A stretch of DNA of 64,000 nucleotides from Parabacteroides faecalis (GTDB lineage: Bacteria; Bacteroidota; Bacteroidia; Bacteroidales; Tannerellaceae), in NCBI RefSeq assembly GCF_022809355.1, contig NZ_JAKZMM010000004.1, forward strand, positions 1-64,000, in the 5' to 3' direction. The notes beneath the pieces were generated by a model. It was not told the origin of the DNA and did no database searches. It saw only the letters and a program-made list of their open reading frames with translations. Each line of letters opens with the position of its first letter. Position 1 is the first letter of the stretch. This document shows positions 8,375 to 17,445 of the stretch, piece by piece. The position numbers and the translations under genes were made by a program.

Positions 8375-10173
8375 TTATATTGGCAGCTGGAATGGGAAAA
8401 AGGTTGGATAATTTAACCCGTAATAATACAAAATGTATGATTCGGGTTAATGGCATCACTTTGATTGATAGGGCCCTTTCACAGTTCTCTAAAATGAAGC
8501 TTAATAGAATAATTTTAGTGATTGGTTATAAAGGTAAAGAATTAAAAGAATATGTGGGTGATAGTTATAATGGAATACCTATACATTATATTTATAATCC
8601 AATTTATGACAAGACAAACAATATTTATTCCCTTTCATTAGCGAAGAAAGAATTACAGGAAGATGATACTTTATTAGTTGAATCTGACTTGATTTTTGAA
8701 GATGCCGTTTTAGATAAAATCTTATCAGATCCATATCCTAATATAGCTTTGGTTGCTAAGTATGAGAGTTGGATGGATGGTACGGTTGTTACTTTGGGTA
8801 GCGATAATATTATTTTGAACTTTATAACAAAGAAGGCATTTAATTTCGATCATAAAGACTCTTATTATAAAACAGTTAATATATATAAGTTTAGTAAAGA
8901 GTTCTCGAAAACGCACTATGTTCCATTTTTAGATGCTTATATTAATGCTTTAGGATGTAACGAATATTATGAGCAAGTTTTGCGGGTAATCGCATTATTA
9001 GATAAACCTGATTTAAAAGCACTTCCACTGTCAGGTGAAAAGTGGTATGAAATAGATGATATTCAGGACTTAGATAATGCTGAATCTATTTTTGCTGATG
9101 AAGACAAAAAGCTTAAAGCATTTCAAAAAAGATATGGAGGTTATTGGCGTTTTCCTTCTTTGTTGGATTTTTGTTATTTAGTAAATCCTTATTTCCCTTC
9201 AGAAAAAATGAAAAAAGAAATGAAGGCTAATTTTGATATACTATTGACGGAATATCCTTCAGGTATGCAGGTAAATGCATTGTTAATGGCTAAATATTTT
9301 GGTTTAATTCCGGATTATGTTTGTGTGGGAAATGGAGCTGCGGAATTGATCAAAAGTTTAATGTCTTTGTTGACAGGTAATTTAGGAGTAATATATCCTA
9401 CTTTTGAGGAGTATCCAAATCGATGTGAGAAACATAATATAGTATCTTATTTCCCATCAAATGCTGATTTCTCTTATAGCGTAGATGATTTGATTGGCTT
9501 TTATGATGATAAGGATTTAAGTACATTATTAGTAATTAATCCAGATAATCCTTCAGGAAATTATATTTCTCATACAGATATTTTGAAATTGTGTGAATGG
9601 ACAAAAATGAAAAATATACGATTGATAATAGATGAATCATTTGTGGATTTTTCTGATTTTTCATACGAAGATACGCTTTTATTGAATTCGACTTTGGAAA
9701 AGTATCCTTTATTGGTTGTTGTTAAAAGTATCTCTAAATCTTATGGTGTGCCAGGGCTGCGTCTAGGTGTATTAGCTTCATCTGACAGGAATTTAATTCA
9801 AGACATACGAAAAGATGTGTCAATATGGAATATTAATTCTTTTGCTGAATTCTATATGCAAATTTTTAATAAGTATGAAGTTGATTATAAATTAGGCTGT
9901 GAAAGATTTATAAAAGAGAGAAAACGTTTTTTTAAATCTTTGAGTTCAATTTCATATCTTCGAGTGATACCATCACAAGCTAATTATTTTTTGTGTGAAG
10001 TAATCGAAAAATATTCTTCATCAGAATTAACTAGTTTATTACTAAGTAAATATAATATTTTGATAAAAGATTGTGGAACGAAAAAAGCTTTTTCTGAAGG
10101 TGAATATATTCGCGTTGCAATACGTTCAACGGAAGATAATAATTATTTGGTCCATGCTTTAAAATCGTTGTGA
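8365..10173 (+). CDS. LicC-like nucleotidyltransferase fused to CobD/HisC-like PLP enzyme
   Basis: Two enzymes are joined in 602 aa. Residues 1-245 form a sugar/choline-phosphate nucleotidyltransferase fold with VILAAGMGKRL at the start and the LicC-like block YDKTNNIYSLSLAKKEL; the acceptor is likely a phospho-amino-alcohol and the donor CTP. Residues about 255-600 form a fold-type I PLP enzyme with NPDNPSGNYI and the lysine segment SISKSYGVPGLRLG (Lys458). That segment is closer to the CobD phosphothreonine decarboxylase motif than to most aminotransferases. My inference is that the C-terminal half decarboxylates a phospho-amino acid and the N-terminal half activates the product for LicD downstream. 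A plain aminotransferase remains possible. Confidence 0.8.
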   Translation: MQVVILAAGMGKRLDNLTRNNTKCMIRVNGITLIDRALSQFSKMKLNRIILVIGYKGKELKEYVGDSYNGIPIHYIYNPIYDKTNNIYSLSLAKKELQEDDTLLVESDLIFEDAVLDKILSDPYPNIALVAKYESWMDGTVVTLGSDNIILNFITKKAFNFDHKDSYYKTVNIYKFSKEFSKTHYVPFLDAYINALGCNEYYEQVLRVIALLDKPDLKALPLSGEKWYEIDDIQDLDNAESIFADEDKKLKAFQKRYGGYWRFPSLLDFCYLVNPYFPSEKMKKEMKANFDILLTEYPSGMQVNALLMAKYFGLIPDYVCVGNGAAELIKSLMSLLTGNLGVIYPTFEEYPNRCEKHNIVSYFPSNADFSYSVDDLIGFYDDKDLSTLLVINPDNPSGNYISHTDILKLCEWTKMKNIRLIIDESFVDFSDFSYEDTLLLNSTLEKYPLLVVVKSISKSYGVPGLRLGVLASSDRNLIQDIRKDVSIWNINSFAEFYMQIFNKYEVDYKLGCERFIKERKRFFKSLSSISYLRVIPSQANYFLCEVIEKYSSSELTSLLLSKYNILIKDCGTKKAFSEGEYIRVAIRSTEDNNYLVHALKSL

Positions 10174-10174
10174 T

Positions 10175-11113
10175 ATGAAGATATTTGATTTTGAACAAAT
10201 AAAAAATAGAAATATTGCTCCGTCTGATTGTTTGAAATGGGTTGAATGTGCTTTAAGAGAAAAATATGATTGTATTTTGCCTGGTAAGGTTAGTATTACG
10301 ACTTCTCCTGACATCTTTTTTAATACTATGCCGGTATATTTACATCCAGATAAACGTTTTGGAGTTAAAATAGTATCTCGTTTTCCTGATCGAAGACCTT
10401 CGTTGCAGAGTGATATACTATTATATGATTCACTTACAGGTGAGTTGTTAGCTTTTATGGATGGTTCATGGATTACGGCAATGAGAACTGGGGCTGTTGC
10501 TGCATTAAGTATTAGTTATTTACAAAAAAAAGCTGCTAAGAATTATGCTTTTATAGGTTTAGGAAATACGGCTAGGTCTACATTGTTATGTTTGCTTGAA
10601 TTAGTTAAAGGACCTATGCAGATTTCCTTATTAGCTTATAAGGATCAGACAGATTCTTTTATTGAGAGATTTGAGGGGTATCAGAATATATCGTTTACTG
10701 TGTATTCAGATGTGCATCAAATGATAGCAGATTCAGATGTAATTATTTCAAGCGTAACAGTTGCACATGATTTGTTTGCTCCAGATGAATGTTTTAAACC
10801 TGGAGTTTTGGTTGTTCCCATTCATACGCGAGGTTTTCAGAACTGCGATTTGTTTTTTGATAAAGTATTTGCTGATGATGTGAAACATGTATGCGGTTTT
10901 AAGTATTTTAATCAGTTTAAAAAGTTTGATGAATTTGCTCGTGTACTTTTAGGAGAGAATCCAGGTCGTGAATCGGAACAAGAGCGGATTTTAGTATATA
11001 ATATAGGTATTGCGTTGCATGATATTTTCTTCGCATCTAAAATTTATGATAAGCTTTCAGCAGAAGGGAAAGTATTAGACTTAAATATGACAACAGAGAA
11101 ATTCTGGGTATAA
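10175..11113 (+). CDS. Ornithine cyclodeaminase/mu-crystallin family protein
   Basis: This is an NAD(P)-dependent enzyme of the OCD/mu-crystallin family, which includes ornithine cyclodeaminase, alanine dehydrogenase and the SbnB enzyme of diaminopropionate synthesis. Visible signs are the substrate arm with the DGSWITAMRTGAVAALS block (about 95-110) and the Rossmann motif FIGLGNTARS (about 125-134). It starts 1 nt after the fusion gene and sits inside the polysaccharide operon, which suggests it makes or reduces an amino or imino acid used to modify the glycan. The exact reaction cannot be read from sequence. Confidence 0.82.
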   Translation: MKIFDFEQIKNRNIAPSDCLKWVECALREKYDCILPGKVSITTSPDIFFNTMPVYLHPDKRFGVKIVSRFPDRRPSLQSDILLYDSLTGELLAFMDGSWITAMRTGAVAALSISYLQKKAAKNYAFIGLGNTARSTLLCLLELVKGPMQISLLAYKDQTDSFIERFEGYQNISFTVYSDVHQMIADSDVIISSVTVAHDLFAPDECFKPGVLVVPIHTRGFQNCDLFFDKVFADDVKHVCGFKYFNQFKKFDEFARVLLGENPGRESEQERILVYNIGIALHDIFFASKIYDKLSAEGKVLDLNMTTEKFWV

Positions 11114-11116
11114 TTA

Positions 11117-12385
11117 ATGTTATTAGAAAAAGGTAAAAAATATAAAGTGATTTTATCCAATACAGCTTATTTGTCTGTGTTGGAGATATTAAAAATGGTA
11201 ATGCCTTTTGTGGCATTACCTTATTTAATACAAACTGTAGGTACAGAGAACTATGGAATTGTTGTCTTTGCGCAGACTGTGATCTCTTATTTTATTGTTC
11301 TTGTAAATTTCGGTTTAGATGTTTCTGCAGTAAAGGATGTTTCTGTCGCAAGAAATGATCTTCCTAAACTAAATGAAGTTGTATCATCTGTTTTACTGAT
11401 AAAAACAATTCTATTTTTAATTTCATTTGTGATATTAGGGGGAATGGTTTTGTTTATTGATAAATTTAGAATCCATTGTCTCCTTTTTTTCTTGTCTTTT
11501 CTTTCGTGTTTGTCTGAAATATTATTTCCTGTATGGTTTTATCAGGGTATAGAAAAAATGAAATATATTACGCTAATACGTTTTATATCCATATTTATAT
11601 ATACTGTTTCAGTTTTTTTATTTATTCGACATGCAGATGATTATATATTAATACCTCTTTTACAATCCGTAGGTTGGATCATTTCAGGTATTGTTTCTTT
11701 TCTGATGTTGTTGAAGGCAGAAAATATATCTTTGTTTGTGCCTTCTTACTCTTTGGTCAAAAAGTATTTTGTAGATAGTATACCTTTCTTTTTTTCTCGA
11801 GTTTCTGTTGTGATTAATAGTGGTATGGCTAAAATTATTTGTGGCATTTTCTTTTCAATGCATGAGGTTGCAGCATTTGATTTAGCTCAGAAAATAGCTA
11901 CAACAGCTTTGGTGCCATTACAAATGTTAAATCAGGCTGTTTTTCCTCATATAGCAAAAACTAAAGATGTGAATTTTGTTAATAAATGTTTTCGAATGAT
12001 GATGTTTGCTACATTAGGAATTATTGTTTGTGTATATGTTTTGGCTCCATTAGGAGTTAAAATTCTTTCAGGAGGAGAATTGATGGATTCTGTTTCTGTA
12101 TTGCGAATACTTTGTCTTTTTATTTTTAGTGGAGGAATAACATTATATACAGGATCTCCTGTATTAGTGTCTTTTGGATTTTCAAAGCCTTTTAATCGTA
12201 GTGTTCTTTTGTCTACTGTTATTCTAATGTTGATATATGGAATTTTATATCTTACGAATAATTTTTCGATAGGACGTTTTGCTTTAGCATTAGGTTTGGC
12301 AGAATTTGCAATTGCGGTTTATCGTTTGTATTATTGCACTCATTATAAATTAATTCAGTTTCATGGAGGATTTAAGCTATTTTAA
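11117..12385 (+). CDS. Wzx-type oligosaccharide flippase
   Basis: This is a polytopic inner-membrane protein of the MOP/polysaccharide transporter family, expected to flip undecaprenyl-linked repeat units to the periplasm. Around 12 hydrophobic segments are spread over 422 aa, the usual length. The N-terminal pattern with MVMPFVALPYLIQTVGTENYG is typical of RfbX/Wzx proteins. It lies 3 nt after the OCD gene and its end overlaps the LicD start by 23 nt. Confidence 0.9.
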   Translation: MLLEKGKKYKVILSNTAYLSVLEILKMVMPFVALPYLIQTVGTENYGIVVFAQTVISYFIVLVNFGLDVSAVKDVSVARNDLPKLNEVVSSVLLIKTILFLISFVILGGMVLFIDKFRIHCLLFFLSFLSCLSEILFPVWFYQGIEKMKYITLIRFISIFIYTVSVFLFIRHADDYILIPLLQSVGWIISGIVSFLMLLKAENISLFVPSYSLVKKYFVDSIPFFFSRVSVVINSGMAKIICGIFFSMHEVAAFDLAQKIATTALVPLQMLNQAVFPHIAKTKDVNFVNKCFRMMMFATLGIIVCVYVLAPLGVKILSGGELMDSVSVLRILCLFIFSGGITLYTGSPVLVSFGFSKPFNRSVLLSTVILMLIYGILYLTNNFSIGRFALALGLAEFAIAVYRLYYCTHYKLIQFHGGFKLF

Positions 12386-13154
12386 TCCAGAGGGATCTAT
12401 ATTGCGGAAACACCAAATGAAGATGGTTGATATTTTGTGTGTGATAGACAAAATTTGTAAGAAACACAAAATCAACTATTGGCTTAGTTCGGGAACATTA
12501 TTAGGAGCAGTCCGACATCAGGGGTTTATACCTTGGGATGATGATTTAGATATTGAAATGTTAGCTGAAGACTATAATAGATTTTTATCAGTTATTCAGT
12601 CCGAGCTTCCAGAAGATTTGGTGCTTCAATCATATAAGACAGATCCTAATTATGTTGCTCCTTATGTTAAAATCAGAGATACAAAGTCTTGTTTGTATGA
12701 GACATCAAATAAGGATTGTAATTATAAGTATAGAGGGATCTATATTGATATTTTCTATATAGAGCCTTCTATTCGGTTTTTTATAAGAGTGGCTATGAAA
12801 TTACATGGCTATTTATACAAGTTGTCATATAGGCCTTGTAGGAAAGGGTCATTTCTTTTTTATTGCAAACGCTTGATCTTAGTTTTTTTGCAGAACTGTA
12901 TTTATCCATTATTTAGGATACTGTCTAAGCTTTTACGTTGTAAAAAATTTTATCAATGTTTAGGCGCAGGTTTTTTAGGAGAACGGGATAAAAAGGATTT
13001 ATTTCCATTATCCACAGTTTGCTTTGAGGGGAAGATTTTTCCTGCTCCTTATAATCCAGATGCCTATTTGACGAGATTATATGGTAATTATATGCAATTG
13101 CCTGATTTATCGAAAATAGAAGTACATTTAGATAAGATAGAATTTGATAAATAG
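12363..13154 (+). CDS. LicD family phospho-amino-alcohol transferase
   Basis: LicD proteins transfer phosphocholine or similar groups from CDP donors to sugars (family knowledge). The hallmark is present at the N-terminus: SSGTLLGAVRHQGFIPWDDD with the acidic cluster WDDDLDIEM. The start inside the flippase gene keeps the conserved NPEGS-LRK lead-in, so the ATG at 12363 is preferred over internal Met codons. At 263 aa it is of typical size. Together with the LicC/CobD-like fusion two genes upstream it forms a likely decoration cassette. No choline uptake gene (licB) is visible, which favours ethanolamine-type or other amino-alcohol groups. Confidence 0.88.
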   Translation: MEDLSYFNPEGSILRKHQMKMVDILCVIDKICKKHKINYWLSSGTLLGAVRHQGFIPWDDDLDIEMLAEDYNRFLSVIQSELPEDLVLQSYKTDPNYVAPYVKIRDTKSCLYETSNKDCNYKYRGIYIDIFYIEPSIRFFIRVAMKLHGYLYKLSYRPCRKGSFLFYCKRLILVFLQNCIYPLFRILSKLLRCKKFYQCLGAGFLGERDKKDLFPLSTVCFEGKIFPAPYNPDAYLTRLYGNYMQLPDLSKIEVHLDKIEFDK

Positions 13155-13162
13155 TATTTGAA

Positions 13163-14335
13163 ATGAAGCAAAAAATATTATTAGTATTTGGGACACGCCC
13201 AGAGGCAATAAAAATGTGTCCATTGGCAATAGCATTTCAAGCTGCCACAGATTCTTTTGAGACGATTGTATGTGTAACAGGTCAGCATCGAGAAATGTTG
13301 GATCAGGTATTATCTGTATTTGGAATCAAACCAGATTATGACTTGAATATTATGTCAAAAGGACAAGATTTATATGATGTAACCTCTCGAGTTTTATTAG
13401 GGATGAGAGATGTATTGTCTAACGTTAAACCAGATGTTGTATTAGTGCATGGGGATACCACAACTTCGATGGCTGCTGCGTTGGCTTCATTTTATCAACA
13501 AATTCCAGTAGCCCATATTGAAGCGGGTTTACGTACTCATAATATATATAGTCCGTGGCCGGAAGAAGTAAATAGGCAGATTACAGGAAGGATTGCAACT
13601 TATAATTTTGCTCCTACTTTATTAAGTAAGAAAAATTTATTGCTTGAGAATGTAAAAGAATCTTCTATTTATGTGGTAGGGAATACAGTTATTGATGCTT
13701 TACATTTAGTTTTAAAGAAAATTAAATCAAACAATAAGATAGAACATGATATATTGAAAGATTTATCAAATATGAATATTCCTCTTTCCTTAGTTAATAC
13801 ATGGAAAGGAGGAAGACGGATGGTTCTAATTACTGGCCATAGAAGAGAAAATTTTGGGGAAGGTTTCATGCATATCTGCTTTGCTATACGGGACTTAGCA
13901 AAGACGTTTTCTGACGTAGATTTCGTTTATCCTATGCACTTGAATCCTAATGTTAGAAAACCGATACATGAAGTATTTGGATCAGATTATAGAAATAATT
14001 ATCCAAATTTGTATTTTATCGAGCCGCTTGACTATTTACCATTTGTATATATGATGGATCATTCTTTTATAGTTTTAACAGATAGTGGCGGAATTCAAGA
14101 AGAAGCTCCTGGTTTAGGTAAACCTGTTTTGGTAATGCGTGATACAACAGAAAGGCCTGAAGCTTTGGATGCTGGTACTGTGAAATTAGTAGGAACGGAT
14201 TATGATAAGATCATAAAGGAAGTTTCATTATTATTAACTGATGATGTGGCTTATGCTAATATGTCAAAAGCAACCAACCCATACGGGGATGGATTTAGTT
14301 GTGGAAGAATAGTAGATATAATGCGTAAGAAATAG
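13163..14335 (+). CDS. wecB: UDP-N-acetylglucosamine 2-epimerase (non-hydrolysing)
   Basis: It interconverts UDP-GlcNAc and UDP-ManNAc and supplies the latter for the surface glycan. The canonical motifs are all present: GTRPEAIKM, VTGQHREML, VHGDTTTSMAAAL, HIEAGLRT, WPEEVNRQ, GHRRENFGEG and TDSGGIQEEAP. Length (390 aa) fits the family. No wecC dehydrogenase follows, so ManNAc itself rather than ManNAcA is the likely product used, unless wecC is elsewhere. Confidence 0.94.
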   Translation: MKQKILLVFGTRPEAIKMCPLAIAFQAATDSFETIVCVTGQHREMLDQVLSVFGIKPDYDLNIMSKGQDLYDVTSRVLLGMRDVLSNVKPDVVLVHGDTTTSMAAALASFYQQIPVAHIEAGLRTHNIYSPWPEEVNRQITGRIATYNFAPTLLSKKNLLLENVKESSIYVVGNTVIDALHLVLKKIKSNNKIEHDILKDLSNMNIPLSLVNTWKGGRRMVLITGHRRENFGEGFMHICFAIRDLAKTFSDVDFVYPMHLNPNVRKPIHEVFGSDYRNNYPNLYFIEPLDYLPFVYMMDHSFIVLTDSGGIQEEAPGLGKPVLVMRDTTERPEALDAGTVKLVGTDYDKIIKEVSLLLTDDVAYANMSKATNPYGDGFSCGRIVDIMRKK

Positions 14336-14339
14336 TCGT

Positions 14340-15518
14340 ATGAAAAAGAAAGTATTGATAATTCACCGAGGTTATCCTTTAGGAACTAATGCTGGCGATA
14401 AAGTACGAACTTTGAATATGGCAAAGTCTCTGCAACGTATAGGCTTTCAAGTATTCTTGCTTGGTTTTTATACGAAAGGTTTTTCTTTGAAAAAAAAGGA
14501 AATAGAAGAGTTACCTGAAGGAATAAAACCTTTATTCTTTTATACGTTACCAAATCGTTTTCGTTTGCATAATATAGCGGCATTATATAGAGCTATTTTG
14601 ACTTGGTTAATTTGTAAGCATTATTCAATAGACTTGGTGCAGGGGGAATTAGCTTCGGCTGCTAATTGTGTAAGATTTTTGCCTAAACTTCCTTTGATAA
14701 CCGATTTCCATTCAGATATTGTTCCAGAATTGGAAATGGATGGTTATTTGAGTTATCAAATTGAGAATGCGAAATGTGAAAACATATATGCCATAAAGCG
14801 ATCCACAAAAACAATAACTGTTTCTGCTAATTTAAGAAAAAATCTATCTGTATATGGGAATACAGATGCTCCTAATTATGTTTTGCCTTGCAATTTTGTA
14901 GCAGAACCATATCTTAATTTTACGATGGAAAAGCGCAAAGCAATGAGAATTGAATATGGTTTAGACGATCGTATACTTTTATGTTATTCTGGAGGATTGC
15001 ATGTTTGGCAGTGCATATCAGAAACTATTAATTTGGTAATAGAGCTTAGGAAACGTAACCCAGCTTATTTTCTGTGTATTTTTACAAATGATAGTATAGA
15101 ACCATATAAAGATAAATTAAGTTTTTTGGAAAACTCTTATATGGTAAAAAGTTTGAAGCATGATGAGGTTCCAGCTCATTTATTGATGGCTGATGTTGGA
15201 TTTGTTTTGAGGGCAAATAGTCTGGTTAATATAAATTCATCTCCAACTAAAACTTCAGAATACATGGCTGCAGGAATGATGGTTGTTGCGACTCAGTATG
15301 CAGGAGACGTTCCTCAATTAATTGAAGATAGTGGTTGTGGTTATACTTTAAACGCTCCTGTTGCTTCACCCGATGAAATTGAATCGTTAGATCATAAAAT
15401 TGCCCAATTTATGTCTAATAGGCATGATGAGTTTGAAAAGACTAGAAAATTTATTTTTGAACATCGTGTTTGGGAAGTAAATGAATGCATATTAAATCAA
15501 CTATATCAGGATTTATAA
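14340..15518 (+). CDS. Glycosyltransferase, GT4-like (GT-B fold)
   Basis: This is a cytoplasmic sugar transferase for repeat-unit assembly. The N-terminal half starts with a nucleotide-fold segment with a glycine turn (GYPLGTNAGDKVRT). The C-terminal half has LLCYSGGLHVWQ and a donor-site region ending in SSPTKTSEYMAAGMMVVAT, as in GT4 enzymes. It is the last gene of the plus arm, 4 nt after wecB, and is followed by a hairpin terminator. Donor and linkage are unknown. Confidence 0.82.
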   Translation: MKKKVLIIHRGYPLGTNAGDKVRTLNMAKSLQRIGFQVFLLGFYTKGFSLKKKEIEELPEGIKPLFFYTLPNRFRLHNIAALYRAILTWLICKHYSIDLVQGELASAANCVRFLPKLPLITDFHSDIVPELEMDGYLSYQIENAKCENIYAIKRSTKTITVSANLRKNLSVYGNTDAPNYVLPCNFVAEPYLNFTMEKRKAMRIEYGLDDRILLCYSGGLHVWQCISETINLVIELRKRNPAYFLCIFTNDSIEPYKDKLSFLENSYMVKSLKHDEVPAHLLMADVGFVLRANSLVNINSSPTKTSEYMAAGMMVVATQYAGDVPQLIEDSGCGYTLNAPVASPDEIESLDHKIAQFMSNRHDEFEKTRKFIFEHRVWEVNECILNQLYQDL

Positions 15519-15523
15519 TAGAA

Positions 15524-15557
15524 AGGCATGTCCGATTTACCCGGGCATGCCTCTTTT
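15524..15557. terminator. Hairpin between the converging polysaccharide arms
   Basis: AGGCATGTCC (15524-15533) pairs with GGGCATGCCT (15543-15552), one G-U pair included, followed on the plus strand by CTTTTTAT. It sits exactly between the stops of the two converging arms and probably serves both. Confidence 0.75.
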
Positions 15558-16342
15558 TATCTATTAATTTTAAATCTGTTTTTTCTGAAAAAATATAACA
15601 TGCTTTTTAAATGTAACAATGTTTTTCTATTTATTTTTTGCGATGATCTTTGATGCGCATGAATCATTTTGCTTGAAGGTAAATAAATAACTTTCTTCCC
15701 TAGTTTCCAACATCGGTGGCATATGTCCATATCTTCAACATATAAGAAAAAGCCTTCATCAAATCCGTTTAATTGCTGATAAAATGAATTCTTTAAAAGA
15801 AGTGCTGCTCCCATACACCAATCTACATCACTTGGACTTGTTGGTGAGAGTTCTGTCATTAAATATTGCTTTACATAATGATTGGTACTATTATCGTTCC
15901 CTTTGGTGAAAATTCTAGCCATTAAAATTGGGGGAGAAATAAATGTTCTTACCGAATGTTGTATGGATAAATCTGTATTTAATAACTGAGGGGCAATAAT
16001 ACCAACTTCTTGGTGGTCTTGCAGATATTGATAAAGCGTATCTATGCTATCCTTTAAAAGGATAATATCCGGATTTAGTATTAATATATATTCTCCTTTT
16101 GCATAGGAAGCTGCTTTATTGTTATTGGCTGCAAATCCTGCTATTTTATCATTTTTGTAGTAGCGGATTTGTGGATAATGGGTTCTTATAAATTCTTCAG
16201 TATTATCTGTTGAACAATTATCAACAAGGATTAGTTCAAAATTAACTTTAGGTGGATTGTCAATATATAAAGAATGTAACATCTTCTCTAGAAGAGGAAG
16301 ATGATTCATTGTTACAGTGATAATTGAAATAATAGGATTCAT
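15557..16342 (-). CDS. Glycosyltransferase family 2
   Basis: This is a GT-A fold, inverting sugar transferase. The N-terminus ISIITVTMNHLPLLEKML and VDNCSTDNTEEF, and the metal/donor region ILILNPDIILL, match rhamnosyl-type GT2 enzymes, as does WCMGAALLLKNSFYQQLNGFDEGFFLYVED. The frame opens at an ATG at 16351, but the ATG at 16342 forms a TAATG junction with the stop of the preceding gene, the usual coupling, so it is preferred (261 aa). Confidence 0.86.
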   Translation of the reverse strand: MNPIISIITVTMNHLPLLEKMLHSLYIDNPPKVNFELILVDNCSTDNTEEFIRTHYPQIRYYKNDKIAGFAANNNKAASYAKGEYILILNPDIILLKDSIDTLYQYLQDHQEVGIIAPQLLNTDLSIQHSVRTFISPPILMARIFTKGNDNSTNHYVKQYLMTELSPTSPSDVDWCMGAALLLKNSFYQQLNGFDEGFFLYVEDMDICHRCWKLGKKVIYLPSSKMIHAHQRSSQKINRKTLLHLKSMLYFFRKNRFKINR

Positions 16343-17445
16343 TATTTGCATGATAAATAAAATTGATAATAATCTTTTGCCATTCTTTGTGCTGAAAACT
16401 GATCGATAATAATCTTTCTAGCAACCTCTTTTAAGTCGTTCACTTCGTTTTTTTGATTTAATAGTGAAAGACAGATTTTATATAAGGTATCTGTATCATT
16501 ACAGTCAAATAAATAATTTTCAAAACAACTGTTTTGCACAATTTCTTTATGAGGGTCTATTGATGATAGTATAGGTATAACCTGATTACTCATTGCTTCC
16601 ATAACAGATAGCGGTAAGCCTTCTGAATATGAAGCTGAAATGTATAAATCTGCAATTTGAAGATATGGAATGATATCCTTCTTAAACCCTAAAAAAAGAA
16701 TATTGGAGTTCGCTGATTCTTCTAATTCTTTTTTAGCGGATCCTTCTCCAATAATTAATAAGGGGTAATTATTGCCTAGTTTATTATAAACTTGTATAAT
16801 TGTTTTAATATTTTTCCTAGGATGTAATCCAGACATAACTATAGATATAACTTTTTCTCTTATACCAAGCTCTTCTTTTAATTTTTCTAATGCCTTTTTG
16901 TCACATTGTAGAGAAGGTATTTCAATCCCATTTTGGATAGCGGATATATGTATATTGTATTTTTCTAAAGATTTAGAAATACTTTTAGAACAAGCAACAG
17001 TATTATCTGCTTCTCTAATAATGTTCGTATGTTTATTAGTTCTCCACAAAGAAAATAAAGGTCCTAAAGGATGTTTTGCATCATCTTTAGGATCTAAATG
17101 AATTGTCATTACCTCCTTTGTCTGTGGTATTAATTTTTTAATTTGGTGGTGTATTAAGTTTGCTCTGAAACCATGAGAGTGCATTATATCGAAATGCTCT
17201 TTATTTACAAGTTGGGCTAACGCTTTTTGAGCACAGAACATACCTTTTAAACGAGACATGTTCAAAGAATGTACAGGAATATTTTCTCGTTTGAAAGCAT
17301 CTATCATACTATTTTGTGGCTCCTTGGAAAGCGTAATAGCATGTATTTCTACGGGATAATTGGCTTTAAGTTCTTTTATGAGTGTAAAAGCTATTTTTAC
17401 TAGCCCGTAACCTTCTAATGTTGAAAACAAAAAAGCTATTTTCAT
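16342..17445 (-). CDS. Glycosyltransferase family 4
   Basis: This is a GT-B, retaining enzyme for repeat-unit assembly in the cytoplasm. The glycosyltransferase 4 N-terminal domain (about 10-170) has the MHSHGFRANL block. The C-terminal donor domain (about 190-360) has VMSGLHPRKNIKTI and the ExE-like motif SASYSEGLPLSVMEAMS. It is coupled to the upstream polymerase gene by an ATGA overlap and to the downstream GT2 by TAATG. Substrate is unknown. Confidence 0.88.
   Translation of the reverse strand: MKIAFLFSTLEGYGLVKIAFTLIKELKANYPVEIHAITLSKEPQNSMIDAFKRENIPVHSLNMSRLKGMFCAQKALAQLVNKEHFDIMHSHGFRANLIHHQIKKLIPQTKEVMTIHLDPKDDAKHPLGPLFSLWRTNKHTNIIREADNTVACSKSISKSLEKYNIHISAIQNGIEIPSLQCDKKALEKLKEELGIREKVISIVMSGLHPRKNIKTIIQVYNKLGNNYPLLIIGEGSAKKELEESANSNILFLGFKKDIIPYLQIADLYISASYSEGLPLSVMEAMSNQVIPILSSIDPHKEIVQNSCFENYLFDCNDTDTLYKICLSLLNQKNEVNDLKEVARKIIIDQFSAQRMAKDYYQFYLSCK

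Noticed and set aside
8365-10173. Phosphonate (2-aminoethylphosphonate) activation enzyme
   Set aside because: No PEP mutase or phosphonopyruvate decarboxylase gene is in the locus and the PLP domain looks like CobD/HisC rather than AEP transaminase, so I did not make this the main call.
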